Source: Haematobia irritans
Lineage: Eukaryota; Arthropoda; Insecta; Diptera; Muscidae
DNA: 64,000 bases
Assembly (NCBI RefSeq): GCF_050003625.1
Contig: NC_134397.1
Span: forward strand, 95,335,562 to 95,399,561
Reading direction: 5' to 3'
Shown: positions 23,578 through 34,275 of the stretch, piece after piece
Layout of the letters: each line of letters starts with the position of its first letter
How positions within the stretch are numbered: position 1 is the first letter of the stretch
Position numbers and translations under genes: made by a program
Notes under the pieces: model-generated
What the model saw: only the letters and a program-made list of their open reading frames with translations
The model's database searches: none
Told to the model about the DNA's origin: nothing

Positions 23578-24165
23578 TATATCATTAAATCCGATTGGAG
23601 TGTGGTACGTACATATGATTATTTGTGCCCTATATAATATACCCAACATAAATGATCCACGTCAATATCGTGACCTATATTTTACTTACGTACATTAATT
23701 AGAGTCGGTCATCATCAAAAGAATACTTTGGACTGCATTGTGGATACCAATAAAATTTGCATTGGCTTAAAAATCGTCCATTTTGATGTTTAATTTCAAA
23801 GAAAAAAATCTCTTTGAACACCAACTAATTAACGAAAATTGAAGTGACATTTTAAAATATTTCAAATAGGATTCGGTTGTGAATACTGTATGTCAGTGCT
23901 GATTACTAAAAGGCAGTTACGAAATTTATTTAAAGTTGGTCGTGCCAACTGAATTCAAAACAAAAGCTTAACAATATATACATTTTGCTGCCTCAACCAT
24001 TTGTCTTGTATCACAAACGAAATTCTATTGAAATGATTGCCAAATGATAGTAAGTATGAAGAAATGATTGCATTAAAGGGAATAGATTGACACAACTAAT
24101 ATATAGTTCTAAAAGTAGAATTTTCATTATCAGAACCGATTTCCAACCAAATTGTTCTCTGTGTG

Positions 24166-24816
24166 TAGTTCAGATGAAAAACTACTTACTGACAACATTT
24201 GTTTCATACCCCCAACAATACATCACAGCATGGTTTTGGTTACCATACATGAGATTTGTATGATTACGATCACAACCAAATCATCACAACAATTCATCTT
24301 GTCTCGCCCGCGCTTACAATTTAGCTCTTGTTAATTCTGCAGATAGGTATTTGGCCCACAGAACATACTAGCAAGATTTCCATGTAATAGTAGTTGCTTA
24401 CGAATTTTGGACTCTCATTACCGAAATGAGAGTTTTTGCTGGGAGTGGAAAATTGCACAAACTTTTCCTAGACTTTGACAAACCACTATGCAGAACCACA
24501 TTAGTTGTTCCAATAAACACTTATTTGCTTATCAATTTCTATATTCAGGAACAATTATTCAAGAGAATGGTGAATTGAGTAACCCTACATTCACTTTGAA
24601 CCACACAACTTTCATACCTCTCGAGTAGATATTCTGGATACTAAAAGGAAAGAAGGTATTCTGGACTCTAAAAACGCATGCGCATTTGCTAAATGGATCC
24701 AATTCTACTTTGCTATAAATTCTATCGGATATATTGGAAGATGTTCCAGATATGGGGAACACTTTCCAATACAAGAATCTATATCGCTGGTGCTCGCGAT
24801 TACTTAACCAATAAAG
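24166..24816. other. Spacer before SINE
   Basis: No gene is recognised. The last 12 bases (24805-24816) form the target duplication of the following SINE. Confidence 0.4.
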
Positions 24817-25157
24817 GGAGCCACCGAGGTGCAATGGTTAGCATGTCCGCCTTGCATACACAAGGTCGTGGGTTCGATTCCTGCTTCGACCGAACACCAA
24901 AAAGTTTTTCAGCGGTGGATTATCCCACCTCAGTAATGCTGGCGACATTTCTGAGGATTTCAAAGCTTCTCTAAGTGGTTTCACTGCAATGTGGAACGCC
25001 GTTTTGACTCGGCTATAAAAAGGAGGTGCCTTGTCATTGATCTTAACATGGAATCGGGCAGCACTCAGTGATAAGAGAGAAGTTCACCAATGTGATATCA
25101 CAATGGAATGAATAGTCTAAGTGAGCCTGATACATCGGGCTGCCACCTAACCTAACC
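24817..25157 (+). mobile_element. tRNA-derived SINE, 12-bp target duplication
   Basis: It begins GGAGCCACCGAGGTGCAATG, with the A box, a perfect B box GGTTCGATTCC, the conserved body and tail CGGGCTGCCACCTAACC. TAACCAATAAAG flanks it on both sides (24805-24816 and 25158-25169). The near-perfect duplication suggests a fairly recent insertion. Confidence 0.93.
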
Positions 25158-25169
25158 TAACCAATAAAG

Positions 25170-25584
25170 AAATACACGAAGAATTGTAATTTAAAGATTT
25201 TCTTGAAAATGTACATGAAACAGATGAAGAAATCTCAGTCTCACATTATATATGTTTCAATATTGGCGAAAGCACCAACGGAAAATTGTACGTGAACGGA
25301 AATCTTGCTTACTTTCGCAAGAATATGTTCTAAGGAAAATACAGTGAAATAGTACAGAGGTTGCATAAATTTTAAGGTTATAATATAGGAAACGTATAAC
25401 AAAAAAATTGTCCTCTTTTGAGAGTTGTCCGTTTTTCACAGTGTCCAAGTTTAAAAGGTTTCACTGCCCTGGAGAACCTTTGTCAATACGATAAATATTA
25501 AAATGCGAAAATTGTGCTAGTTTATATATTTAATAAAAGGAAATAATCGATCCTAAGTAGCAGTAATTAATATTTTAGGAACTA
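25170..25584. other. Spacer, no gene recognised
   Basis: AT-rich, with only short chance frames. Confidence 0.4.
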
Positions 25585-25827
25585 CACAGAAAAAGTTTTC
25601 ACCAAAATATTTTCAATTAAAATTTTATTTGAATTTTCCAAAATATTCCATTAAAAATTTAATTGATTCAACAAATTCTTTAATTAAAGCAAAAATTAAT
25701 AATACCAATTATATTTTAGTTGACTTCGGTGATTGATACTACTATTTCTGTGATTGAAGACATATCAATTAAAAATTAATAGGATCAATTAATTTCGTGA
25801 TTGAATTCAAAAATTATTTGTTGTGTG
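25585..25827 (-). mobile_element. MITE family C, short copy
   Basis: It begins CACAGAAAAAGTTTTCACC, the inverse of the right end of the element at 1061, and ends TTGTTGTGTG. TA lies on both sides. The interior keeps GTGATTGATACTA and GGATCAATTAATTTCGTGATTG. About 243 bp, so shorter than the 602-bp copy. Confidence 0.7.
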
Positions 25828-25914
25828 TATAGTTGCAAGACAAATTGCACCTTCTTGAAAAAGAAAAAAACGATTAACTTGATTCAGTTATAAAAACCGA
25901 AACTGGATATTCAA

Positions 25915-27350
25915 CACCCAGAAAAAAGTGCCTTCGAAACTAAAGGAAAAAATTTTCATCAATATAGTTTATCCAATTTATTTCCATCAAGGTAAATTTT
26001 TGTGAAAAATAATAAAATTTACTCGTTTCAGTAAAAAAATCCTAAACTGTAAGCAGTTAGGAATAGTTCATTAACTAGAATAAGGCATGGAATTTTACTC
26101 ATACTATTTTCTTCGCTGGGTATAAGAATTTACTACTGAAAAAGAAAATTTTATTCGCCGATAACAAAGCATTCGTAAAAATAAACAAAAACCGAACTAA
26201 AACCAAGTTTCCTCAAAATTAGTAAAATTTCGTATAAAATGATAATTGCGACTTCATTTATAATAGAAAGTTTTTCATACATACGAACAACACTTGCCAT
26301 AGAAAAATATTTTAGTTCATTCGTACTAAGAAGTATGCAATCCTTTCAAAACTTAAGGAAACACACTTGTTAGAATATAGGAAATTTTCCTAAATTTCTA
26401 TTGTCTACCTGTAATCGATACCTGTCATCGTAATCGATGTGTTTGCGCGTGGGTGTAATCGATATGTTTGCGCGTCGGTTGTTTTTTCTAGTTGGAATCG
26501 CGTTGTTTTGGTATACGGAGAGATTGTTAAAAAATAATATGGTAAAATAATATAATAAATAACAAATAAAATATATAAAATATTTGTTATTTTAAATTAG
26601 TGAGAAAAATTTTCGTTTTTTTAAATAAATCTATCAATGTTCGTGATAGTGTATAAAGAAAGAAAACACCAGTAGAATAACAACCCTTTCATTTGTCTGC
26701 ATTTTGGAATCTACAATTATCAGGTAATATTCAGTGACGCTAACCTTTTGCAACAAAAATGTTTTATGATTTTTTATATTTGTAGGTATTGAAATTATAA
26801 AAGAAGGACAAAATCGTTAGGCAGCAACTTATTAAAAGTGAAAAGTACAAGAAGAAGAAAAAGTGCGTTTTACAGTTGATAATATCACACGGAAATTGGA
26901 AATAGTGGAATAATAAACTAATATTTCAAAGAGATTCGATGCTGTTGATTCTTAATAAATATATTCAATATATTCATAAAACATGTCTTTTATTTAAGAT
27001 AAAATTGCTTATATAAATAAATAAAATTGTATTTAAAAACGAAGGTAAGCAGTTCTAATTATGAAGTAAAAGTTTTACCACAAATATGTAAGATTTGTCC
27101 AAATAAATGAAAAAATTTCAATAAACTCATTCCATATATGAATTCAAATCAGTTAAATTTTTTCATTCTGTAGCATAGATGTAAATAAATATAGGAAAAT
27201 GTTAACTAATATATGGAATGCATTATACCTAATTTCTACGAAAATCACATCGTTCAAACAAATAAAAATGTCTTTGGCGCTATACGAAGTTCAACTTTCT
27301 TCACAGTAAGTTCATCTTAACTTAAGTAAGGGGTCACTTTTTTCTGGGTG
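25915..27350. mobile_element. 1.4-kb TIR element F with transcript-like core
   Basis: The left end is CACCCAGAAAAAAGTG and the right end is its exact inverse CACTTTTTTCTGGGTG, followed by TA. The inside is not a transposase. It has CGAT-rich motifs at about 26410 to 26485 (TAATCGATACC and two copies of ATCGAT-TGTTTGCGCGT with one variable base between), then an A-rich stretch with several AATAAA signals. A collinear truncated relative lies inverted at 45476. It may be a non-autonomous Tc1/mariner-type element that captured a host promoter-like and 3'-UTR-like segment; that is inference. Confidence 0.6.
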
Positions 27351-27381
27351 TACATTTTCTTTCCTGAAGGGTTCACTGTCA

Positions 27382-27631
27382 CACTGAAAGTACAGAATTC
27401 TTCTTAGATTATTTTCAAATGCTCATATGATTACAATGATTTTTTTATAATAAAATTATGCCCATATTCAAAACAATTTCATTTGGTAAAAGTGGGCTGA
27501 ACCCCTCTGTATGGTGATGGATTTTTGTACTCATGTTTAGTTCATACAACTTTTGGCATATGGACATTTTCGAAAAGAATAATAAAATTAAATTAAATAA
27601 TTTATTTTAATCATATACACCTTTTTCTGTG
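27382..27631. mobile_element. Possible short MITE, CACTGAAAG end
   Basis: It starts CACTGAAAGTACAG and ends CCTTTTTCTGTG followed by TA. The ends are only roughly inverse and the left TA is not exact. Non-coding. Confidence 0.35.
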
Positions 27632-27829
27632 TAGTGTATCGTATACAAGTGGAGTGTCCTTATGTCTACAATCGAATTTGTTCACTTTTTTTTTATTAAA
27701 GTCAACAACAAATTTTACTCAAGTCTCAAATTTTTCAAATACCCAACGACATTAGCTATTGTGGATTTAATGAAAATCCGTCCAAGTAGAGGAATGCATT
27801 GTGGGCTCACATTCCTGCCTATGGATAGG

Positions 27830-28331
27830 TTAATGGTTTCGTGTACACTTTCCCCACTGGCAACTATGCAAATTTGTTTGGTTCCAGAACAAAACCAATG
27901 TAATTTTTAATGTTGATCCGCCTATGGTGCCTTCCCTTAAGTCATGTAAAATAGCGTAAATCCTACGATTTGGATTTAATTTCATTTGAAACACAACAAA
28001 TACATTTGCACCAGATGATGGCAAATATTTATTCACGGCGCTGTGTGAATCACATGATTTGTGTGTAGTTCACCGTAGCATAGTTGATGATGAGAATTAA
28101 GCAAACTGTTGTTAATAATTGAAGCGTTGCAAGTACTTCAATGTGTTTATTTGCATATATTACAGCACCAGAACCATCATCAACTCCGGCAATAGTTGTC
28201 ACAAACATTTCCTCCCTTTGTATGGCCCAAAATGGAAATGTCATTATTGGCAAATGATCGTTTAGTAAATATATTTTCGATAGTTTTAAATAATTCGATA
28301 GCCGCAAGACTGTGAGGTTTTTAAATTTCAA
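27830..28331 (-). other. Coding-like minus-strand segment, unrecognised
   Basis: Two adjoining minus-strand frames (28331 to 28050 and 28036 to 27830) in different phases show codon-like sequence without low-complexity bias. The first has PFWAIQREEMFVTTIAGVDD and then a hydrophobic stretch ending in LILIINYATV. The second starts MNKYLPSSGANVFVVFQMKL. No known domain was recognised. It could be a decayed gene or transposon piece, exons with a short gap, or chance. Confidence 0.25.
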
Positions 28332-28439
28332 ATTGCGGCCATCGAAGTGAGTGTATCCATGAGTTCTTCAATAGAAATGAACCGAATGAAGTTGAATTTA
28401 AATTTTCACATATTCCTGGATTAAATCTAAAAAAGTAAG

Positions 28440-28852
28440 AAATTAATATGTGTCGGGTTGGATATATTTCTTCAAAAGTATTACAATCGGCCGAAATTTC
28501 AATTTAGATGGAAGCTTGATGAAAGATTCAGATTTCCAGCAAAAAAAAGCGTCGCCAAAAAAGTAGTGAAAATGTTCTGTTTGGATCCGGAAGTGGTGCA
28601 AAATTGGCGCAGAATCTATGCGTTTAGAACGGATGTTTACCATTGCAATAGCCGTTGCACTGAATATGCATCACTTCTTGGAGTGTGATCCGAATTCATT
28701 CAATTAACATAAGTGTTTTGGATGTGAATTAAAAAATTTTTTGGTACTTTTTTCGGCAAAATTTAAATAATTTGTATCATTTTATTATTTCCTACTCTGT
28801 TTTTAACCTATTTGAAACAGACAAAAAAAAACGTTAAAATTACAATAATAAA
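28440..28852 (+). repeat. Repeat D, longest uninterrupted copy
   Basis: A dispersed repeat defined by AAAAGCGTCGCCAAAAAAGT, AAATGTTC, GGATCCGGAAGTGG and GCATCACTTCTT, then an AT-rich part with TCGGCAAAATTTAAATAATT and TTTAACCTATTTGAAA. Other copies are at 35190 (plus) and 51660 to 52975 (minus, interrupted). A 76-codon open frame here is not conserved in the other copies. Type of element unknown. Confidence 0.6.
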
Positions 28853-28870
28853 CTAACCCATAGTAGGAAT

Positions 28871-29493
28871 TGAGTTACAACCGTCGAAATGAACGGACGT
28901 GTTTTCTAATAGCGGAATATTTCATCGTAATAAGTACTTATTACGAATTGCACGTGTGGTGGAAATAATAAACCACCATGCAGCGAAATTCAAAGTCATC
29001 CACTGGGTTGCTAACATCAGGGCCCAGTGGACGGGTAACGACTGAAGTTATACATTTGGGCAGCGACCAAGAGTCAGGCCCAATTAGTCGACCTGTAGAC
29101 GGGTCAACTGGCGGTGACACTTTGGCAAGTCGAACCTTTTCTAAGGTGACGACATCAAAAGGTGGCAATCCCTCTCGAAAGAGAATCAAGGAACGAAGAA
29201 ACGCTTTGTTTATCCTAAAGAAATTAGGATCAGTCGACCCAAGCACGTTGTCGGCTAAGCAAAGCGATTCCTTAAAATGGGCTCAAGGAATTCTTGAAGC
29301 TAGAAAAAGGGAACGATCACCGGGTGAGCTGCCATCCTCTAAACGGGATCAAAGATCGTTTGCCTCAGTTGCAAAAGACAGCCTTGTGATGGCTATTATT
29401 AATAAAGGAGCATTGGACGGTATGATTCCAAGGCAAAAATGGGAGGAAATTGAGAACGCGATGTCTGGTGTCTACTACCTAACCTAACCTAAC
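28871..29493 (+). mobile_element. Retroposed LINE-like unit: ORF1 head joined to tail
   Basis: The 623-bp unit is flanked by an 18-base direct repeat with one mismatch, CTAACCCATAGTARGAAT (28853-28870 and 29494-29511), the mark of target-primed insertion. It holds a 107-base leader, the first 168 codons of a DUF4780-like frame, and a (CCTAA)n tail like that of the SINE and LINE copies. Everything between the start of ORF1 and the tail is missing. Confidence 0.75.
28978..29487 (+). pseudogene. DUF4780-like protein, N-terminal 169 codons
   Basis: ATG at 28978 opens a frame with Ser/Thr- and Lys/Arg-rich N-terminal sequence, basic patches (RKRIKERRN, EARKRERSPG) and then RSFASVAKDSLVMAIINKG followed by DGMIPRQKWEEIENAM. 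This last part resembles the start of the DUF4780 domain found in many insect retroelement-associated proteins. The domain is cut short: the frame runs into the CCTAACC repeat, whose TAA gives the stop. It is probably ORF1 (nucleic-acid-binding, Gag-like) of a LINE. No zinc knuckle is seen in what remains. Assignment is from recall of the family pattern. Confidence 0.55.
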
Positions 29494-29511
29494 CTAACCC
29501 ATAGTAAGAAT

Positions 29512-30961
29512 GACCATGATTGGGCGCCAAAGATTTTTTTCATCTATATACGTTCATGACTTTCTTATAAATTAGTTCATATATTGCATCGTATTTTAGT
29601 TCATTATTACTACGCTGTGGGAAGAATATACTTAGACTCATTCAAAATATTTCTGCTATCCGGAAAAATGAACAATTTTTGGGAAACCTGTATTAAGAAA
29701 TTGGTTTCAAATAAACTGTTTTTCAGTATAATTTTCAAAAAAGTAGAGAAACTGAGGAATCAAAGGTACAACAAGCCTGTATACAACTAAGAAATTTTTC
29801 GTACAAAACAAGTCAATTTTCTATCACCACCAGTATTTTATTTCAAAAAATTATTATTATATTATACAAAACTATGGCCTATGATATACAATAAAGGAAA
29901 TATTTTTATTCGTACGTTGGATGCAGTTACTTGTCGGTAGTTAGTAATTGCTTCTTCAAACGAGTAACATTCTATGTTATTAGGACTAAACTAATTAATT
30001 TAAAATTCCATGTTTTCTATCCATATGAAAGATATATGTGGCATAAGTTGCTATATTCATTGAATTGTTTTCCAATTTCATCGATTTTGGCTAACTTTTG
30101 TTGGGCGGATTTGTCTTATAAGCATCTGAAATTGCAAAGTTATACAAAATATAAGAAAAATATTATCAAATTCTATGGTACATATTGATTTTTAACTTAT
30201 GGTTTTCAAGAGCCAATAAGGATATCAGCGTAGTTAGCATTAAACAGTAAGAATATTCCAAAAAATTGTCATTACAAGGCCTGTCTACCTGCAAGTGAAA
30301 ATAATTATTTTTAATGAATTGAAATTTTAGTTTTATTAAAAACGGACAAAATACCATTTATAGAAAAACTTACCACATTGAAAAATCCATCCAGTAGGTA
30401 CATTATTAGAATTATATCCATGGACTAATGGGACATTTTTGAAATTATTCTCAGAATATATTTTTCTTTAATAATCCATTATAAAAAATAATCTTTATAA
30501 CAAACTTGCTTTGGGCTATTCTCTATCAAATTACATTTAAATTTTTATCGAAGACGTATAATTTTATACTTTTCTTAGTGATTTATTTTTAATTTTAGCG
30601 GCTAAACTCGAACTTAGCACTCACTTGTAGGAATTGCTGTAACATGAAAAATATAGATTCAAAAAAAATGGTTGCATCTCCAACTATGATCCAGATGTAG
30701 AATAAAAATAGATCATGATATTACCACTCATGTTGTATATTTTTTATTTAAAACAAATAAAAATCCACACTAATTTTAAACTATTAACAGAAATATAAAG
30801 TTCCTTAATTTGTTATTTGTTTTTGAATTATTTATTTTTTTATCAATAAAAAGCGTTTTTGATTTCTCTAACATCACATCATTCACATCTCAGTTTCTAA
30901 AACGTTTCGAAATAATTTCATTAATAAACACCAATACCGCACGCAAAATTTTGCAAAATTA
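29512..30961. other. AT-rich spacer with a shared repeat segment
   Basis: No gene is recognised. The stretch 30440 to 30640 (TTTCTTTAATAATCCATT, later TTTTAGCGGCTAAACTCGAA) resembles 59980 to 60080 inside the paired-tRNA element, so a fragment of that family may be here. Confidence 0.4.
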
Positions 30962-31087
30962 AAACCACGTGTGGACTTTATAAATGCATCAACAGAACTA
31001 AATGCAGCAATAAAACTCAGACACAAATAGTCATAAAGGATACATACCTGTCGTAAAGAAAATAACTCCACACACACGATCCCTTTC

Positions 31088-31849
31088 CAGTGTTGCCAGG
31101 TTAGGGGTTTTCCCCCAAATTTAGGGGGTTTTTTCACGTTTAGGGGGATTTTTAGGGGTATAATTTATTTGGGGTGATTTTTGGGGGTAAAACATTATTT
31201 CAGACTTTATAAAGTGGAGCAATTCTCAAGCAAATTCGGAACAATTCTAGCATGAGTTATGAGAAAAAAGATGCGGGAAGTCAACAAGAAGATCCTAAAT
31301 ACAAACAAGTAAGCAATAGCATTATTTTCGTTATATTTTTTAAACTCTTCTGTTGAAAGGACATTTTTAATATTTGACAAATTTAAAAATAATCGTATTT
31401 TAACTTAGCAGCTGAAAGCTTTTTAAGAGTAAGCCCGCTTTTTAAATTGATATACATATTGTATGATTACATCCAAAGAAAAAATAATTTCCTCAGGGAT
31501 GAAATTTTAAACAAACGAAAATCACTTTTGTTTTAAAGTATTTTCTTAAATAGCAAATTTTATTTTTTATTTATTTCAAACGGAAAAAAAATTTTGCATC
31601 AAAAGAAAACTTTGTTTGTCTAAGATTTCGTTTCTCAGGAAAGAACCCTTCTTTCAGGATATATATTTGTGTTAAATTTAATTTTTAAAGTGTATCGCTA
31701 CAGGATTTTTTCACGAAATTTTGGGACCACTTTTTGTACTTTTTATATTCTGAAATTTTTTTGGAGGTCTTTGACAAAAGCTTAGACCAATTTAGTGAGT
31801 TTTTTCTTAAGATTTGGGGGGAAGAATCAAAAATCACCTGGCAACACTG
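31088..31849. mobile_element. hAT MITE with perfect 8-bp target duplication
   Basis: Ends are CAGTGTTGCCAGGT at the left and the inverse ACCTGGCAACACTG at the right. TCCCTTTC lies directly outside both (31080-31087 and 31850-31857), the 8-bp duplication of hAT elements. G-rich runs (AGGGGTTTTCCCCC, TTTGGGGGGAAG) follow the termini. 762 bp, no transposase. It holds a nested MITE at 31470. Confidence 0.93.
31470..31659. mobile_element. MITE family G nested in the hAT MITE
   Basis: The left side reads AAAGAAAAAATAATTTCCTC then AGGGATGAAATTTTAAACAAAC. The right side, inverted, has TTTCCTGAGAAACGAAATC and TTAGACAAAC. The same arrangement is found at 36893 to 37121. TA borders both sides approximately. 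Confidence 0.6.
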
Positions 31850-32164
31850 TCCCTTTCTGATCTCGCTATTGCAACAGAACAACTCTTACCACAAAAGATA
31901 CCAACAAAACACAAGGAACAGAAATTCATCCGCATTGTCTCTAGAATCAAAACAACCTACAACAGCATAAATGACGCAATAACAAACACAAACAATCATA
32001 CGAGATATACACAAAATGTCTCTAAAAACTGCCTCACATGATGCAATGATTTCAATACTCTCTTCTCAAATTTTCCAGTAGCACGTTTATTGATTACTTG
32101 GAATTCTTTCTATAAGTTAAGATAAAATATAAACCAAATCAATGAGGAATCTATAAAAAATGAT

Positions 32165-32965
32165 ATACAGCAGTAAGTTCGGCCGGGCCGAATCTTAAAC
32201 ACCCACCACCATGAATCAAATGTTAGGGTTACCTTTGAAATTTCAGAGAGTTTGAGGACAGATCAAGCAGAGCAGTTCAACCAGTACACTTCACGAAGAT
32301 AAATTTAAAGATTTTGCCTATGAAGACTATATCAGATTCTGGATTTATAAGAACCATTTTTGTTTGAGTTTAAGAGGAATCATTAACATCTCTTGTAGTG
32401 TGCAAGAAAATTATAAAATAACGTCTTAATTTGAAATCTTAAATCTGTAGATTTTCACCCGAGAAATAAAATCTGGAAATTTTACCTTGAGTTTCAAGCA
32501 ATTTTCATGATCAGTGCGCCTTCTATACTCTCAAGAAGCGAAATCGGTCTATATGGAGGCATTACCAAATGGACCGATAAAAACTTAATCCGATACACTT
32601 TTTTGTGAGCCCTAAATACCAGAATATTTATGGGGGCTATACTAAAATACGGACCGATACTCACCGTTTTCGGCACACCTCTTTATGGCCCGAAAATACC
32701 TCTAGATTTCCAATTTCAGGCAAATTGGATAAAACTACGGTTTCTATAAGCCCAAGAAGTAAAATCGGGAGATCGGTCTATATGGGGATATACCAAAACA
32801 TGGACCGATACTCACCATTTTTGGCACACCTCTTTATGGCCCGAAAATACCTCTAGATTTCCAATTTCAGGCAAATTGGATAAAAACTACGATTTCTATA
32901 AGCCCAAGGCCCCATATCGGGAGATCGGTTTATACCCACCACCATTCTATGGTGGTGGGTATAAA
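32165..32965 (-). mobile_element. Mini-me/DINE-1-like element, third subfamily
   Basis: On the minus strand the left end is a perfect hairpin TATACCCACCACCAT-AGA-ATGGTGGTGGGTATA and the right end holds TTCGGCCCGGCCGAACTTA. The core contains two units about 151 bases apart (GGACCGATACTCACC at 32651 and 32802), each with TTTATGGCCCGAAAATACC. A long (GTCY)n run is lacking. Non-coding. Confidence 0.7.
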
Positions 32966-33850
32966 AAATGATATACACCCGTCAAGGATTATATTAACTA
33001 CTTTTTATTCTACTTTATCTAAAATTTTCAATGTGAGGAAAAAAACTCCAACTTACAATAAAAAGGAAAATAATTTGTAGGTAGCTATCATACGAATCGG
33101 TAATGTCGTTAAGTTAACTTTTACTACAAAATTTTTTTTTCCATACAAAATTTTTTCTTATTAAATTGTCCACATGTCGTAGTAAGATTTTTATATTGCA
33201 CATGTATTTTTATAATAGAATCAACTATGCATTAACTACTGTGTTGGAAATTTATGTTATTAGGAAAAATCCTTCCCATTTCGTATTTAGTGAACTAAAA
33301 AACATTTACTGATTTTTTCTAAGTTTTCCTTTAGCTAAGTTAATTTTCGTTGTGGTTACGAAAAATGAACTAAATTACAGTAAATGTGTTGAATTATGTG
33401 GAAGTTAAAATGGTCATTAAATTTACAAGATACTTTTCTTTTCTGTGTACCCATTAAAAATATGAAAAGAGGTAGTTATAAAAAATTTAACTAAAAGAAT
33501 TTCCTGTGTAGTTAAAATAGTGAACATCTTTGGGAGGACATTTTTGTAAGTATTTTTAAAGTTGTGGCTTTAGAAGACCTTCGAAATTCGTTTGCTTGGT
33601 TCTTGGTATTTAATACCTTAATGTAATCAAATCTAAATTATTTGACAATATTTGAAATTCTCCGATCAACCTTTAGTGATATTTTGTACAGATCTGTGGC
33701 AGAAAGTAATCTTCCCATACATGGTATTTATGAATATCATGTACTGCTTTCGGGTATATTAAATGTTTATTTAACATCGGTCACCACAGAATGAACTTTG
33801 ATCAAATTCAATTTCTTTTTAATACAAAAAACCAAGGACATATTAGAGTA
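32966..33850. other. AT-rich spacer, possible MITE remnant
   Basis: No gene is recognised. Parts at 33250 to 33450 share the word style of MITE family E (GTGAACTAAAAAACATTTAC, AAATTTACAAGATAC) but no ends could be fixed. Confidence 0.3.
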
Positions 33851-34275
33851 CACTAAAAAAGGTATACTTGGATCCAAAAATTTTCACCTACTCTTACGCA
33901 TTTCGGTATTGATTCCGAAGTAAAGATGCGGTATATTAATAAAAATATTCAAGTACAAACAATTTTCAGTTTTAAAATACCACTTATAACAGATATTTCA
34001 AACTGCAATGCAAAACCATTCAAATAAGGCTTGGTCTATATTTGAAACGTTTTTATTTTATATCTAAAGAATCAATATACCAGTTAATTTAAAAACCATT
34101 TCTTTAAATTTTTTTTAATTTAAAAAAAATTGTCTCAGTTCAAAAACCTAACATTAATTTATTATTATTATTATTTCATTATTTTAAAGAAATTTGTCCT
34201 TAATATTGTGTAAATTGCATGTCCTACAATTAAGGTTGTATAATATTTAACCTGAAGTCAATATTTGTTTCAGTG
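33851..34275 (+). mobile_element. CACTG-end MITE, family B
   Basis: It starts CACTAAAAAAGGTATACTTG, then GGATCCAAAAATTTTCACC and CGGTATTGATTCCGA, and ends GTCAATATTTGTTTCAGTG. TA is present on both sides (33849-33850 and 34276-34277). It shares the terminal design and the GATTCCGA block with family A (655-bp copies) but has its own interior. Confidence 0.7.

Larger units (their letters stand above)
21918..24165. mobile_element. TIR element with CACACAGAGAA ends, interrupted
   Basis: The left end reads CACACACAGAGAATACAG followed by GATTGGTTG. The right end on the minus strand reads CACACAGAGAACAATTTGGTTG. TA lies outside both (21916-21917 and 24166-24167). Between them sits the DD41D remnant at 22720 to 23577, nested inside. 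Whether the two ends belong to one insertion is inferred from orientation, matching ends and TA; two separate insertions are possible. Confidence 0.5.
30962..32041 (+). pseudogene. Coding-like sequence split by a hAT insertion, unknown
   Basis: Before the insertion, two frames occur: KPRVDFINASTELNAAIKL up to a stop at 31028, then SHKGYIPVVKKITPHTRSL in the next phase. The second continues exactly across the 31088 to 31849 insertion as SDLAIATEQLLPQKIPTKH and runs to a stop at about 32041. The smooth continuation once the insertion and one copy of its duplication are ignored suggests former coding sequence. I do not recognise the protein; a retroelement Gag or a lost host gene are both possible. 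Confidence 0.35.

Noticed and set aside
29481..29498. CCTAACCTAACCTAACC repeat as telomeric DNA
   Set aside because: It is a short tail of the SINE/LINE family and sits next to a target duplication. Flies lack this telomere repeat.
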